DNA of 62,125 nt from an uncultured Muribaculaceae bacterium (GTDB lineage Bacteria; Bacteroidota; Bacteroidia; Bacteroidales; Muribaculaceae): NCBI GenBank assembly GCA_910584525.1, contig CAJUAT010000009.1, positions 1 to 62,125 of the forward strand, given 5' to 3'. A program made the translations under genes and the position numbers. Positions 36,830 to 46,613 of the stretch are shown in pieces; the stretch's first letter is position 1; each line of letters opens with the position of its first letter. Under the pieces are notes generated by a model. The model saw only the letters and a program-made list of their open reading frames with translations, was not told the origin of the DNA and ran no database searches.

Positions 36830-37814
36830 TTTCGGTGGGACGGCCGTTGGAGAATGCGCCGAGATGGTATGCGGCCTCGGCATCGATTTCCGGAGCCCAG
36901 TAGAAGACTCCCTTGCAGGCGCCGTCGGTAAGGTCGCGTGATGCTTTCAGCAACGCGTCGATGAAGTGTTTCCCCTCCACGGGCTTGCGGGCATCCACGC
37001 CTGTCTCCACTATCATCACGTCTGTGCCGTATTTCTCTTTCAGATGGCGTATGTTGGCGATGCTGTTGACAAGGGTCATCAGCTCGCTCTCCTGCTTGTT
37101 GCCCTCTATGGCCCAGAAGGGATATACGCTCATGCCTATCATGTCCCATTCCACGCCGTCGGCTTTCAGAGAGTCGAACACGCGGTCATAGAGTCCCTGG
37201 TCGAAACCGTCGTCAAGATGTATGATTGTCTTGGCTTCGGGATATACTTCCTTGACGGCCTGGATACCTGCTTTGGTGAGCCCGGCATACTGGTGAGGAT
37301 TCTCTTCGAAGCGACCCATGGGCCACAGGAAACCATGGGTGGTTTCGTTGCCTACCTGTACCCAGCGCACATCGATTCCATTCTTTTTGAGTAGCTGAAG
37401 AGTGGAGCGGGTATGGTCGGCCACCGCTTTTTTCATCTCCTCGTAACCGAAGTTTTTCCATGCCTCCGGAATGTTCTGCTTGCCGGGGTCGGCCCACCAG
37501 TCGGAGTAATGGAAGTCGATCATCAGAGGCATCCCGAGTTCCTGAGAGCGCTTGGCCATCACGAGCACGTCCTGCGGCGACGAGAAGCCATCTTTGGGAT
37601 TCACCCATACACGCAGGCGTGTGGCGTTAATGCCGTAATCTTTCATCAGCCGGGTGGTCTCGGTGCGCACGCTGTCGGTATTCATGGTGAAATGGCCGCG
37701 GGCCTCGTCGGCTGTGGTGCCCGAGATGTCTCCACCAAGCCAGAACGGCTCAGAGGCATATGACGTCAACGACATAAACAGCGTCATAAGAAGTATGAGC
37801 TTTTTCATGTTCAT
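36786..37814 (-). CDS. GH53 endo-beta-1,4-galactanase, secreted
   Basis: A 342-residue arabinogalactan endo-1,4-beta-galactanase with a signal peptide of about 20 residues. The TIM barrel includes FWLGGDISG, the RLRVWVNP strand, the acid/base Glu in WVQVGNETTHG and the nucleophile Glu in VMIVETG, followed by FYWAPE, all family hallmarks. It cleaves plant galactan outside the cytoplasm. No sugar-transport genes are adjacent; it follows thyA by 21 bp on the same strand. The C-terminus ends in an alanine run, and its last 44 bases overlap the convergent GT2 gene. ATGs at 37814 and 37808 are both possible. Confidence 0.9.
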   Translation of the reverse strand: MNMKKLILLMTLFMSLTSYASEPFWLGGDISGTTADEARGHFTMNTDSVRTETTRLMKDYGINATRLRVWVNPKDGFSSPQDVLVMAKRSQELGMPLMIDFHYSDWWADPGKQNIPEAWKNFGYEEMKKAVADHTRSTLQLLKKNGIDVRWVQVGNETTHGFLWPMGRFEENPHQYAGLTKAGIQAVKEVYPEAKTIIHLDDGFDQGLYDRVFDSLKADGVEWDMIGMSVYPFWAIEGNKQESELMTLVNSIANIRHLKEKYGTDVMIVETGVDARKPVEGKHFIDALLKASRDLTDGACKGVFYWAPEIDAEAAYHLGAFSNGRPTEIMDAFRSAAAAAAP

Positions 37815-37835
37815 GAGATTTTTAGATTTTTGAGA

Positions 37836-38630
37836 TTATACAGATATCGGAGCCTTGATGGCGGGGTATGGGTCGTAACCTTCGAGACGGAAGTCGGAAT
37901 AATCGAATGCCAGTATGTCGCTGACTTCCGGATTGAGGTGCATTGTGGGGAGTTGGCGGGGAGATCGTGTGAGCTGTTCGCGCACCTGGTCGAGATGGTT
38001 GGTGTAGATATGTGCGTCGCCCAGCGTGTGGATAAACTCACCCGGTTTCAGCCCGGCACACTGTGCCATCATCATAGTCAGCAGTGCGTAAGAGGCGATA
38101 TTGAATGGTACGCCTAAAAAGGAGTCGCCGCTGCGCTGATAGAGCTGACACGACAGCCTCCCCTCGCTGACATAGAACTGGAAGAAGGCATGGCAGGGAG
38201 GAAGGTTCATGTTGTCAAGGTCGGCAACATTCCATGCCGACACTATGATGCGGCGGGAGTCGGGGTTATGCTTTATGTCGTGGAGCGCGCGTGATATCTG
38301 GTCGATATGACCGCCGGAATAGTCGGGCCACGACCGCCACTGATAACCGTAGATATGTCCTAAATCGCCGTCCGGTCCAGCCCATTCGTTCCATATCCTT
38401 ACCCCGTTATCCTGAAGATACTTCACGTTGGTGTCGCCGCGCAGAAACCACAGCAGCTCATATATGATACTCTTGAGGTGCACTTTCTTCGTGGTAAGCA
38501 GCGGAAACCCCTCCGCGAGGTCAAAACGCATCTGCCATCCGAAGGTGGAGATGGTGCCCGTGCCGGTGCGGTCATGTTTGGTGACGCCCGTATCGAGTAT
38601 GTGCCGCAGCAAGTCAAGATATTGCTTCAT
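37836..38630 (-). CDS. thyA: Thymidylate synthase
   Basis: Converts dUMP and methylene-THF to dTMP and dihydrofolate. The 264-residue length equals E. coli ThyA. The catalytic cysteine lies in LPPCHAFFQFYV, and dUMP/phosphate ligands are visible in DRTGTGT, SRRIIVSAWN and YQRSGDSFLGVPFNIASY. It belongs to a run of same-strand genes (pyrG, yidC, 4Fe-4S protein, thyA, GH53) with gaps of 3-46 bp, so it may depend on the pyrG promoter. This groups two pyrimidine nucleotide enzymes. Confidence 0.97.
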   Translation of the reverse strand: MKQYLDLLRHILDTGVTKHDRTGTGTISTFGWQMRFDLAEGFPLLTTKKVHLKSIIYELLWFLRGDTNVKYLQDNGVRIWNEWAGPDGDLGHIYGYQWRSWPDYSGGHIDQISRALHDIKHNPDSRRIIVSAWNVADLDNMNLPPCHAFFQFYVSEGRLSCQLYQRSGDSFLGVPFNIASYALLTMMMAQCAGLKPGEFIHTLGDAHIYTNHLDQVREQLTRSPRQLPTMHLNPEVSDILAFDYSDFRLEGYDPYPAIKAPISV

Positions 38631-38676
38631 CAGTTGTTGTCTCTTTTTATTTTTATTCCGGTTTCAAAAAACCGGG

Positions 38677-39501
38677 TCAGTTTCTGATTTTTTTGGTTCT
38701 TGTCATGAGTGGAGTAGCCGGTCTGTTACGGTTCACCTGCAGGCGAATGGCGTTTTCGGGGCATTTCACCATACAGTCGAGGCAACGGACGCAGCGGGAG
38801 TCGTCGACGTATCGGCTGACGGTCTTAATGCAGCCGGAGCGGCAAATATCCTCGCAGATGCCGCAGGAAGTGCATCGGTCGCGGTCGATTTCCACATGGT
38901 ATAGAGCATACTTCGAGACATGTCCCAGAATGGCACCCACGGGGCAGAAGTCGGTGCAGAACTGGCGTCCGCGCCGTACCGACAGGGCAATTATCAGAAG
39001 GATAGCCACAACGCCTCCGACGGCGCCGACAATGGCGCTCATTCCTATGTTCAGCCATGTGGTGTTGACGGCGTCGGCGTTGACGAGGGCGGCGACGTTG
39101 CGCATCATGTTCCAAGGCTCCACGAGATAAGGGAATCCCACGATGCCGAAGAGGAGGCAGGCCACGTATACCCAGAGGATATGGACGGTAGCTTTAGAGG
39201 CATGGCGGTATCGGAGGGGCTTTCTGAGCCTCTCAGGCGCGAATCTGCGGCATTTCATGGCTATATCCGATATCGTGCCCACCGGACATGCCGTGGAGCA
39301 GTAGATGCGCCCGAAAACAAACGACAGCAGGAGCCACACCATGGTGGCCCCCGCTGTAATGGATATCGACGACAAGATGATCTGTGACTTCTCCGCCAGC
39401 CGAGCCGCCGGATGCACATTGCTCCCCATGACTACCGCCGCAACCGATGCCCCCAGAAAAAGGAGAGCCAGCATTATGCGTATCACGCGGAGAGTCTTCA
39501 T
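38677..39501 (-). CDS. 4Fe-4S membrane protein (NapH/CcoG-like)
   Basis: A 274-residue inner-membrane iron-sulfur protein. Four membrane helices lie at about 10-27, 42-65, 105-125 and 150-175. Two cytoplasmic CxxxCP motifs (CSTACPVG and CTDFCPVG) typical of the NapH/NosR/RdxA group follow helices 2 and 4. The C-terminal part holds two ferredoxin-type clusters, CTSCGICEDIC and CVRCLDCMVKCP. It probably passes electrons between membrane and soluble carriers; partners are not encoded nearby. It lies 32 bp after yidC. Confidence 0.82.
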   Translation of the reverse strand: MKTLRVIRIMLALLFLGASVAAVVMGSNVHPAARLAEKSQIILSSISITAGATMVWLLLSFVFGRIYCSTACPVGTISDIAMKCRRFAPERLRKPLRYRHASKATVHILWVYVACLLFGIVGFPYLVEPWNMMRNVAALVNADAVNTTWLNIGMSAIVGAVGGVVAILLIIALSVRRGRQFCTDFCPVGAILGHVSKYALYHVEIDRDRCTSCGICEDICRSGCIKTVSRYVDDSRCVRCLDCMVKCPENAIRLQVNRNRPATPLMTRTKKIRN

Positions 39502-39533
39502 CGATGTCGCTTAAGGGAATATGACTGTCGTGA

Positions 39534-41630
39534 TCAGCGGCGTCCTTTGCCTTGCTGCTTCTGCTGCTCGCGAAGCATGGCCTGCTGCTGACGCTGCATC
39601 TCTTCGAGACGTGCCATGAAACCTGACTTTTTCTTCGGCTTCTTGGCATTCTCGGCCATCTTCTTGCGTACCGTATCCTCCTTGATGATGAACCGGAATG
39701 CATAGGTCTGCGCGATGGTGATGAGAAGCGACACGAAGTAGTAGTAGCTCAACGCTGCCGCGTAGTTGTTGAAGAAGATCATGAAGAACACCGGCATGGC
39801 GTACATCATCACCTTCATGCCGGGCATGGAGTTTGACTGCGTCTGGCTGTTGAGCCAGGTGTACAGGATGTTGGTGCCCGTCATCAGCAGACAGAAGAGG
39901 GATATGTGGTTGCCGAAGTATTCGGTCACCAGAGGAATGTTTCCCGTCCAGGATATGATAGCGTCAGGCGCGGAGAGGTCGTGTGCCCAGAGGAACGACT
40001 GGCCGCGGAGCTCTATGCAGGAGGGGAAGAAGGAGAACATGGCGAAGAGGATAGGCATCTGGAGGAGGAGTGGCAGACATCCCGACATCGGGTTTGCGCC
40101 GGCCCGCGAGTAGAGGGCCATAGTCTTCTGCTGGCGCGTCATGGCGTTCTCCGTGCCAGGGTATTTCTCGTTGATGGCCTGTATTTCAGGTGCCAGTACG
40201 CGCATCACCGCCTGCGACCGGTACGACTTGTAGGTGAGCGGGAAGAGTATCAGCTTTATGAAGATGGTCAGCAGCAGGATGATGATGCCGTAGTTGCTGA
40301 TGAACTTGCCGAGGAAGTTGAACACGGGAATCACCACGCCTGTGTTTATCCAGCGGAAGAGACTCCAGCCGAGAGGTATGAGGCGTGTGAGGCTCAGATC
40401 CTCGTCGGTCTTCACCTGATGGTCGAGGTCGGAGAGCAGTGGATAGAGGTTGGGACCTAAGAAGAGGGTCATCGATGCCGGCGTGGCGCTGTTCCAGTCA
40501 TAGTCGGAAATCTTGGCCTGCGCCGCGAAGGTCTTCAGATAGTCGGAGTTCTTGAGCACGGTGCTCTGTAAGTCGGCGGTATTGAAGACGGTGCCGGCTA
40601 TCATTACCGATGAGAAGAACTGGTTCTTGAAGCCTATCCATTTGACTTTTGCCTGGCGTTCCTCGGTATCGTCCTTGGCTTCGCTGAGGTTTTCCACAGA
40701 ACCGCCGGCATATTTGTAGTAAATGGCGGAGTTGCGTTCCTCGAACATCCGGCCCGTTTCCTGACGTCGGAGGTCCTGGCTCCAGCTGAAGCCGAGGGTG
40801 CGGTTGTTGCTCTGCGCTATGGGCGCCATGTTTTTCTGCACGATGTCCATCTTCACCAGATAACTGTCGCCCTTGGCCAGAGTGTAGCGTATTCCCCAGT
40901 ATGTGTCGGGGCCGAACTCGAGGGCCATGAGCACCGTGGAGTCGTTAAGCTGTCGGGGAGTGAAATAGAGGTCGGCGGTCTCTACGGCATTGGGGAGGGG
41001 GAGCTCGAAGCTGAAGCTGTTCTTGTCGCCCTCGAAGAGCACCACCTTATGCTTGGTGCGGTTGGTTTCGTCGCCATTGTACTCTGTGTCGTACTTCTTG
41101 AGTTCGGCGCGTGTTATGGAGCCGGTCAGAGAGCTGAGCTGCAGCTTGAGGACGTCGTTCTCGAGATTGACGGTTTTGTTGTCGCCCGACAGGAATCGGC
41201 TGAACTTGCCGTAGCGGCCTATGGCCTGTGTCTCGTTTCTTACAGTCTGTATTGCCTTTGCCTGTTCGGCCACCGTCATTTTGGTGGTGTCGGCGTTGGC
41301 GATGTCGGCCCAGTCGATGTTGCGGCCTTCCACGGTGACGAAGCCTGTGACCACGCCATTGTCGAGAGTAAGGTTCACGCCGTTCTGAGCCAGGTTATAT
41401 GCGCCGGGATGGTCAGCCACCGGCTTGCCGTGCTCCCGGATGTTGTTTACGAGCCATTCGCGGTCCTGCGTGGTCAGTGAGTCCATGCTCACGTTTACCG
41501 CCGTCTCTGCCGTCACGGAAGGCTTCTCGGCCTCCCCTTCCGTACTCGACTGCTCCTTGGGACTCAGCCACATGAAGAGCACGAAAACCGCCAGCATCAG
41601 CAGCAGCGCGTTGAGTGTATTCTTATCCAT
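39534..41630 (-). CDS. yidC: Membrane protein insertase YidC
   Basis: Inserts and folds inner-membrane proteins, alone or with SecYEG. In 698 residues it shows the Gram-negative layout: an N-terminal anchor (about 5-22), a large periplasmic P1 domain (about 60-370) and the conserved five-helix core (about 395-650) with AGANPMSGCLPLLLQMP. The tail is long, basic and Gln-rich (KKPKKKSGF and QRQQQAMLREQQKQQGKGRR), a ribosome-contact-type extension. It follows pyrG by 3 bp, so the two are cotranscribed. Confidence 0.96.
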   Translation of the reverse strand: MDKNTLNALLLMLAVFVLFMWLSPKEQSSTEGEAEKPSVTAETAVNVSMDSLTTQDREWLVNNIREHGKPVADHPGAYNLAQNGVNLTLDNGVVTGFVTVEGRNIDWADIANADTTKMTVAEQAKAIQTVRNETQAIGRYGKFSRFLSGDNKTVNLENDVLKLQLSSLTGSITRAELKKYDTEYNGDETNRTKHKVVLFEGDKNSFSFELPLPNAVETADLYFTPRQLNDSTVLMALEFGPDTYWGIRYTLAKGDSYLVKMDIVQKNMAPIAQSNNRTLGFSWSQDLRRQETGRMFEERNSAIYYKYAGGSVENLSEAKDDTEERQAKVKWIGFKNQFFSSVMIAGTVFNTADLQSTVLKNSDYLKTFAAQAKISDYDWNSATPASMTLFLGPNLYPLLSDLDHQVKTDEDLSLTRLIPLGWSLFRWINTGVVIPVFNFLGKFISNYGIIILLLTIFIKLILFPLTYKSYRSQAVMRVLAPEIQAINEKYPGTENAMTRQQKTMALYSRAGANPMSGCLPLLLQMPILFAMFSFFPSCIELRGQSFLWAHDLSAPDAIISWTGNIPLVTEYFGNHISLFCLLMTGTNILYTWLNSQTQSNSMPGMKVMMYAMPVFFMIFFNNYAAALSYYYFVSLLITIAQTYAFRFIIKEDTVRKKMAENAKKPKKKSGFMARLEEMQRQQQAMLREQQKQQGKGRR

Positions 41631-41633
41631 GGG

Positions 41634-43250
41634 TTATTGCTTTTTCTCTTTGCCGTAGGTTATGGCAGCTTTTATGAAGTCTAAGAAAATAGGATTGGGA
41701 TGAAGCACTGTCGATGAGTATTCGGGATGGTACTGGGTGCCGATGAACCAGCGCATGCCGGGAATTTCCACCACTTCCACCAGGCCGGTGTCGGGGTTGC
41801 GTCCCACGCATTTCATGCCGGCCTTCTCGAAGTCGGCGAGGAAGTCGTTGTTAAACTCGAAGCGGTGTCTGTGGCGTTCGCTGATGGTGGTCGCACCATA
41901 GGCCGCGGCAACCTTGCTCCCCTCTTCGAGTCGGCATTCGTAGGCCCCCAGTCGCATCGTCCCTCCCATATTGGAGATGCTTTTCTGCTCCTCCATAAGG
42001 TCAATCACATTATAGGGGGTATGGGTGTCCATCTCTGTGCTGTTGGCATCTTTGAGACCCAGCACGTCGCGGGCGAACTCTATCACCATGCACTGCATGC
42101 CGAGGCATATGCCGAAAGTGGGCACATCGTTCTCGCGGCACCACCGCAGGGCTGTGAACTTTCCTTCTATGCCGCGCTGGCCGAAGCCGGGGGCGATGAT
42201 TACTCCGTCCATATCCCTGAGCTGCCCGTCGACATTGGCGTCGGTGACCTTCTCGGAATTGATGTATACCACGTTGACCTTGTGGTCGAGATATGTGGCG
42301 GCCTGCATAAGGCTTTCGCATATCGACTTATAGGCATCCTGAAGCGCAACATATTTGCCCACGAGGCCGATGTTGACGGTTTTGTCGGCGGAGGCCAGTT
42401 TCTCGAGGAAGGTATTCCATCGAGAGAGGTCGGGTTCGGGACCTGGTTCGGTGCCGGTAATGTCGAGCACGAGGCCGTCGAGGTTCTGGGCATGCATGGC
42501 CAGCGGCACCTGGTAGATGGTGGGTTGGTCGAGGCTCTCTATGACGGCTTCCGGAGCCACGTTGCAGAACTGTGCCACCTTGCGGCGCATGGTCACCGGC
42601 AGCTCCTTTTCCGTGCGCAGCACGAGGATGTCGGGCTGTATGCCAAGGCTCTGCAGCTGCTTGACGCTGTGCTGCGTAGGCTTCGTCTTCAATTCCTTGG
42701 CGGCCTTCAGGTAGGGTACATAGGTGAGGTGTATGAAGAGGGCGTTTTTACCCATCTCCCATTTGAGCTGACGCACGGCCTCCAGAAAGGGTGTCGACTC
42801 TATGTCGCCGACGGTGCCGCCGATCTCTGTGATTACGAAGTCGTATTTGCCGGTGTTGCCCAGCAGCTTCACATTGCGCTTGATTTCGTCGGTGATGTGG
42901 GGAATGATCTGCACGGTCTTGCCCAGGTAGTCGCCGCGGCGTTCCTTGTCGATGACGCTCTGGTATATGCGTCCGGTAGTAACATTGTTTGCGCGGGTGG
43001 TGCGGATGTCGGTAAACCGCTCGTAGTGACCCAGGTCAAGGTCGGCTTCATGACCGTCGACGGTGACATAGCATTCGCCATGCTCGTAAGGATTCAGGGT
43101 GCCGGGGTCGATGTTTATGTAGGGATCGAACTTCTGGATGGTCACTTTATAGCCACGGCTCAGCAACAGCCGTGCAAGCGAACTCGACAATATCCCCTTT
43201 CCCAGTGAGGATACTACTCCGCCTGTCACAAATATGTATTTTGTCTCCAC
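41634..43250 (-). CDS. pyrG: CTP synthase
   Basis: Amination of UTP to CTP with glutamine. In 538 residues it has the N-terminal synthetase domain (FVTGGVVSSLGKGI P-loop, and DPYINIDPGT metal/UTP site) and the C-terminal class I glutaminase domain with the catalytic Cys in GICLGMQCMVIEF and the His-Glu pair in GTQYHPEYSS. It is the first gene after a consensus promoter, with a leader of about 60 nt, and is followed within 3 bp by yidC. Confidence 0.97.
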   Translation of the reverse strand: METKYIFVTGGVVSSLGKGILSSSLARLLLSRGYKVTIQKFDPYINIDPGTLNPYEHGECYVTVDGHEADLDLGHYERFTDIRTTRANNVTTGRIYQSVIDKERRGDYLGKTVQIIPHITDEIKRNVKLLGNTGKYDFVITEIGGTVGDIESTPFLEAVRQLKWEMGKNALFIHLTYVPYLKAAKELKTKPTQHSVKQLQSLGIQPDILVLRTEKELPVTMRRKVAQFCNVAPEAVIESLDQPTIYQVPLAMHAQNLDGLVLDITGTEPGPEPDLSRWNTFLEKLASADKTVNIGLVGKYVALQDAYKSICESLMQAATYLDHKVNVVYINSEKVTDANVDGQLRDMDGVIIAPGFGQRGIEGKFTALRWCRENDVPTFGICLGMQCMVIEFARDVLGLKDANSTEMDTHTPYNVIDLMEEQKSISNMGGTMRLGAYECRLEEGSKVAAAYGATTISERHRHRFEFNNDFLADFEKAGMKCVGRNPDTGLVEVVEIPGMRWFIGTQYHPEYSSTVLHPNPIFLDFIKAAITYGKEKKQ

Positions 43251-43314
43251 GTTGTGTGATGTTTAATCTAGAAAGGTCACCCCCGTTCCTGACAGGACAT
43301 GACATTTCAGAATG

Positions 43315-43346
43315 CAAAGTTACACACAAATCCGCTAATTGCCAAA
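43315..43346 (-). promoter_or_regulatory. Promoter of pyrG-yidC
   Basis: On the minus strand TTTG (43346-43343) and TAACTTTG (43322-43315) are separated by exactly 20 bp. It is a full consensus match. Confidence 0.8.
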
Positions 43347-43393
43347 ACTGCGCTCTAAGCAATTCGGTGTCAACCATTTCCATACGTTCCGGT

Positions 43394-44239
43394 TCAATTC
43401 CGTGATTCGGATGATGAGGAGCCGGGGATGTCGTATACTTTTTTTCTGACGAGGTCGGCGAGTTGCGGGTACGTGAGGTTTGACTCGCGGAGAGTGTCGT
43501 AAGGAATGGGTTTCCCGAAGAATACGGAGAAATGCTTACCCTTGCTGGCGCACACTTCAGCGGGGAGGAATATCTGCTCGATGTTGAATCTGACGCCGAG
43601 TTTTCGGCGCCATTTGGCGAGGCGGTAGAATCGCGGGCGGTTAAGGCCTTGGAAATAGACGGGGACGATATCGCGATGTGACTCAAGGGCCTTGGCGATA
43701 AACGATTTCTGCCATGCGAGGTCGGCCACTGTCCCGTCGGGTTGCAGACGCGACACCAGACCAGCCGGGAATATCAAGATCTGGCCATCGCCGGCATATG
43801 CTTTGTTGACGGCTATGGCGCCCTGCCGCCCCTGCCGCCCATATTTGTTGATCGGCAAGAACACGTCGCGCAGCGGCTCCACGTTCATCAGCATGTCGTT
43901 GACGAGGAAGGTGATGTTGCCGTCGCCGTAAAGAGAGCCGAGCACCTTGATGAGCCCTATGCCGTCGAGACCTCCCAGGGGATGGTTGGAGGCGAAGACA
44001 TAGCGCTTGCCGGCCTCGAGATTGTCGAGGCCGTATACATCGAGGGTGAGGCCGAAATAGTCGTAGGTACGGCGGCAGAACTCCGAGCCGGTGGAGGGGT
44101 CGGTGGCCTCCAGCACCGCGTTGAGCTCATCCTGGTGAACGAGATTTTCCAGCAGTGTTATGAGCGCCCCGGGTATCAGACGCCCTTTCCAGCCTCCGAT
44201 ACGCTCTTTGAGAATCCTGTGGAGGTCTATGCGCTTCAT
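43394..44239 (-). CDS. PlsC-like lysophospholipid acyltransferase family protein
   Basis: A 281-residue glycerolipid-type acyltransferase. The acceptor/catalytic block is SNHPLGGLDG (about 84-93), an NHxxxxxD form that has one extra residue compared with the usual HxxxxD. A FPAGLVSRL block (about 158) matches the PEG/FPEGTRS motif. Hemolysin-type relatives of this kind acylate ornithine or glycine lipids in Bacteroidetes, so an aminolipid role is possible but not shown. Its ATG overlaps the obg stop by 4 bp (ATGA), indicating coupling. Confidence 0.75.
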   Translation of the reverse strand: MKRIDLHRILKERIGGWKGRLIPGALITLLENLVHQDELNAVLEATDPSTGSEFCRRTYDYFGLTLDVYGLDNLEAGKRYVFASNHPLGGLDGIGLIKVLGSLYGDGNITFLVNDMLMNVEPLRDVFLPINKYGRQGRQGAIAVNKAYAGDGQILIFPAGLVSRLQPDGTVADLAWQKSFIAKALESHRDIVPVYFQGLNRPRFYRLAKWRRKLGVRFNIEQIFLPAEVCASKGKHFSVFFGKPIPYDTLRESNLTYPQLADLVRKKVYDIPGSSSSESRN

Positions 44240-45405
44240 TGGTCGTTAACCGAAGATTCCTCGTCCCAGAACTCCTCCTCCCAATCGCGGTCGGTAAGTT
44301 CCTCGTCGGTGTCGGGTATTTCCTCCGTTTCGAAGATGAAATTGTCTTCGGCCTCCACGCGGTGCCGGGCGTCGAGGGGACGGTGCACGGCCGCGAAGCG
44401 TGCCGGATTGTCTTCGCTGTTGATTTCGCGCCACAGCATATCCTTGAGTTCGGTGATGCCCATGCCGGTGGCCGACGATATGAACAGCGTGGGTACATCT
44501 CCGGGTAGGGTGGCCGCTATCTCCTCGCGCAACTCGTCGTCGAGAAGATCCGACTTGGAAATGGCCAGAACACGGTTCTTGATGTCAAGGTCGGGGTTGA
44601 ACTCCCTCAGTTCCTTGAGAAGTATGTTGTATTCCTTCACGATGTCGTCTGCGTCGGCCGGGACGAGGAAAAGGAGTACGGCGTTCCGTTCAATATGACG
44701 TAGGAAACGGAGTCCGAGGCCACGTCCTTCGGCGGCACCTTCAATGATGCCCGGGATGTCGGCCATGACGAACGACTGGCTGTCGCGGTAAGGGACTATG
44801 CCGAGCTGCGGCTCCATGGTGGTGAAGGGGTAGTCGGCGATTTTGGGCTTGGCGCTGGAGAGGGTGGAGAGGAGCGTCGACTTTCCGGCATTGGGGAATC
44901 CTACAAGACCCACATCGCCGAGGAGCTTGAGCTCAAGCACCACGGCTTTCTCTATGCCGGGTTGTCCCGGTTGGGCGTAACGAGGCGTGCGGTTGGTGCT
45001 GGTGGCGAAGTGCACATTTCCCAGCCCCCCTTTGCCGCCGCGCAGCAGGTTGATTTCCTGGCCGTCGGCGGTGACCTCGCAGAGGAACTCACCCGACTCG
45101 GCATCGAAGACCGTTGTGCCTATGGGCACTTCAATCACCTGGTCCTGGCCATCGCTGCCGTGGGAACGGTTCTCGCCGCCGCTCTGCCCGTCGGTGGCAT
45201 AGATATGCCGGCGGTAGCGCAGCGGAAGCAGAGTCCACATGTGACGGTTACCCTTGAGGATGATATGACCGCCACGGCCGCCGTCGCCGCCGTCGGGCCC
45301 TCCCTTGGGTATGTATTTAGCACGGTGGAAGTGCCGGCTACCGGCGCCTCCCTTGCCCGACCGGCACAGTATCTTTACATAGTCTATGAAATTGCTCTCA
45401 GCCAT
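44236..45405 (-). CDS. obgE: GTPase Obg
   Basis: Ribosome-associated GTPase involved in 50S assembly and stress response. In 389 residues it has the glycine-rich Obg fold (about 1-158; many GG repeats such as KGGPDGGDGGRGG), the G domain with GFPNAGKSTLL (G1), FTTMEPQLG (G2), DIPGIIEGA (G3), and SKSDLLD (G4). A C-terminal acidic tail (about 335-389, many Glu and Asp) follows. It lies 20 bp after the WYL regulator and overlaps the next gene by 4 bp. Confidence 0.96.
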   Translation of the reverse strand: MAESNFIDYVKILCRSGKGGAGSRHFHRAKYIPKGGPDGGDGGRGGHIILKGNRHMWTLLPLRYRRHIYATDGQSGGENRSHGSDGQDQVIEVPIGTTVFDAESGEFLCEVTADGQEINLLRGGKGGLGNVHFATSTNRTPRYAQPGQPGIEKAVVLELKLLGDVGLVGFPNAGKSTLLSTLSSAKPKIADYPFTTMEPQLGIVPYRDSQSFVMADIPGIIEGAAEGRGLGLRFLRHIERNAVLLFLVPADADDIVKEYNILLKELREFNPDLDIKNRVLAISKSDLLDDELREEIAATLPGDVPTLFISSATGMGITELKDMLWREINSEDNPARFAAVHRPLDARHRVEAEDNFIFETEEIPDTDEELTDRDWEEEFWDEESSVNDQ

Positions 45406-45425
45406 TTTTTCTTTTCCTTTTTTAA

Positions 45426-46334
45426 TTAACCTCCGGCGGTGTCCCTATGTTCATAAAGGGCGAGTGTGTCGCGGAGCTGCGTCGTGACCATCAGCACCAG
45501 CTCCTTGGGCTCGAGCACCTGCAGCGAGTCGCCGAAGGAGAGGAGCTCGTGCACCAGCTCATAGTTCAATTTGAGCCTGAAGGTGAAGATGCTGTAGTCG
45601 TCGTGCACAGCCTCGGTCTGTGTATGGTGGAAGGGGAGTGCACGGAAATATTTCGCCTGGGTGGTGGATACCTTGATCCTTACCGTGCGCACTTCGGCCT
45701 TGCTGGAAGTGATGCCTATGAGGTTCTCGAAGAATGTGGCCGGATTGAGGTCGGGCATGTCGAAGTGCTGGTTGACGGTCTCCATTTTCTTGACACGGTC
45801 AAGGGCATATGTGCGCACATCGCCGCTCTTCTCCCTGATGCCTATCATGTACCATCGCTGCTTGTAGCGTTTCACGAAGCAGGGGAGAAAGAGAATGTCG
45901 GCATCGGGACGCGAGCGTGAGAACCCGGCGTAGGTGAACATTATCTTATGCCTGTCGCCTATGGCGCCGAGCACCATCGGCAGGTATTCGCGTGCCGACG
46001 GAACTTCCTCCACCGATACCCTGTCGGCTGGTATGGAACTCTCCTTGATGGCGCTGTTGACCGAATATGATTCCAGCAGCCAGTTGGTCATCTTCGAATC
46101 GAAGGCGCGCTCCCCGTGCTCTATGTAATAACGGCCCTGTTTGTCGCAGTTGATGTCTATATGGAAATTCTCCTCAATCGACCGGCGGTAATGGTAGAAG
46201 GTACGCTCCGGTATGGGGTTGCCGTCGCCCTGCGACGAGTTTACCCACAGGTCGTTGAGCTCCTGACGCGTCAGACGTCCGTAACGCGTCAGCGTGTCGA
46301 CAATCCATATGTACCGGTTAATTTGTTCTCGCAT
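45426..46334 (-). CDS. WYL-domain transcriptional regulator
   Basis: A 302-residue DNA-binding protein. An N-terminal winged-helix segment (about 5-65; LTRQELNDLW then ERTFYHYRRSIEENF) is followed by a WYL domain (about 120-200) with FVKRYKQRWYMIGI and YALDRVKKME, then a WCX-type C-terminal extension (about 205-290). WYL domains often sense ligands, including nucleic acids. It is the first gene of the unit reading into obg and the acyltransferase. The target is unknown. Confidence 0.88.
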   Translation of the reverse strand: MREQINRYIWIVDTLTRYGRLTRQELNDLWVNSSQGDGNPIPERTFYHYRRSIEENFHIDINCDKQGRYYIEHGERAFDSKMTNWLLESYSVNSAIKESSIPADRVSVEEVPSAREYLPMVLGAIGDRHKIMFTYAGFSRSRPDADILFLPCFVKRYKQRWYMIGIREKSGDVRTYALDRVKKMETVNQHFDMPDLNPATFFENLIGITSSKAEVRTVRIKVSTTQAKYFRALPFHHTQTEAVHDDYSIFTFRLKLNYELVHELLSFGDSLQVLEPKELVLMVTTQLRDTLALYEHRDTAGG

Positions 46335-46582
46335 GGCAGGTTGTGGAAAATTTAGGCAATGCTATTTCCCTGTAAATCAGAGATTTATGTGTGAGTGAAA
46401 TTTTTTTTAGAAAAATTTGCACTCCGGCTGCAAACAAATTTCTCCAACCCTGTGTTATAATAGCGTAAGGTTTGAGAAACCGCACTGATTAAGAAAAGAG
46501 AGTCGCCTCGGCGGCTAAAAAGATATACTGCTACAAACGTTCTGAAAAAGTTGTTATTGTTGTTTTAATTGAAAAGAAACAT

Positions 46583-46613
46583 GGTTTGCTGTGAAGCAAA
46601 CCTTTTCTTTTTT
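46583..46613 (+). terminator. Terminator-like hairpin in the WYL-rfbB gap
   Basis: A perfect 8-bp stem, GGTTTGCT (46583-46590) with AGCAAACC (46595-46602), and GTGA loop, with an A-rich 5' flank and a TTTTCTTTTTT tract. The best polarity is plus, although no plus-strand gene precedes it. In the minus direction it is followed by a U-rich but interrupted tract and could also end rfbB. Confidence 0.65.

Noticed and set aside
38658..38675. A 7-bp hairpin between the 4Fe-4S gene and thyA as a terminator
   Set aside because: On the minus strand an A-rich tract follows and not a U tract, so read-through is expected.
41727..43208. A 493-codon open frame on the plus strand opposite CTP synthase
   Set aside because: It is an antisense shadow of pyrG, rich in His and Val from reversed codons.
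43385..43420. A T-loop-like GGTTCAATTCC suggesting a tRNA upstream of pyrG
   Set aside because: No acceptor stem, D-arm or anticodon arm can be built around it.
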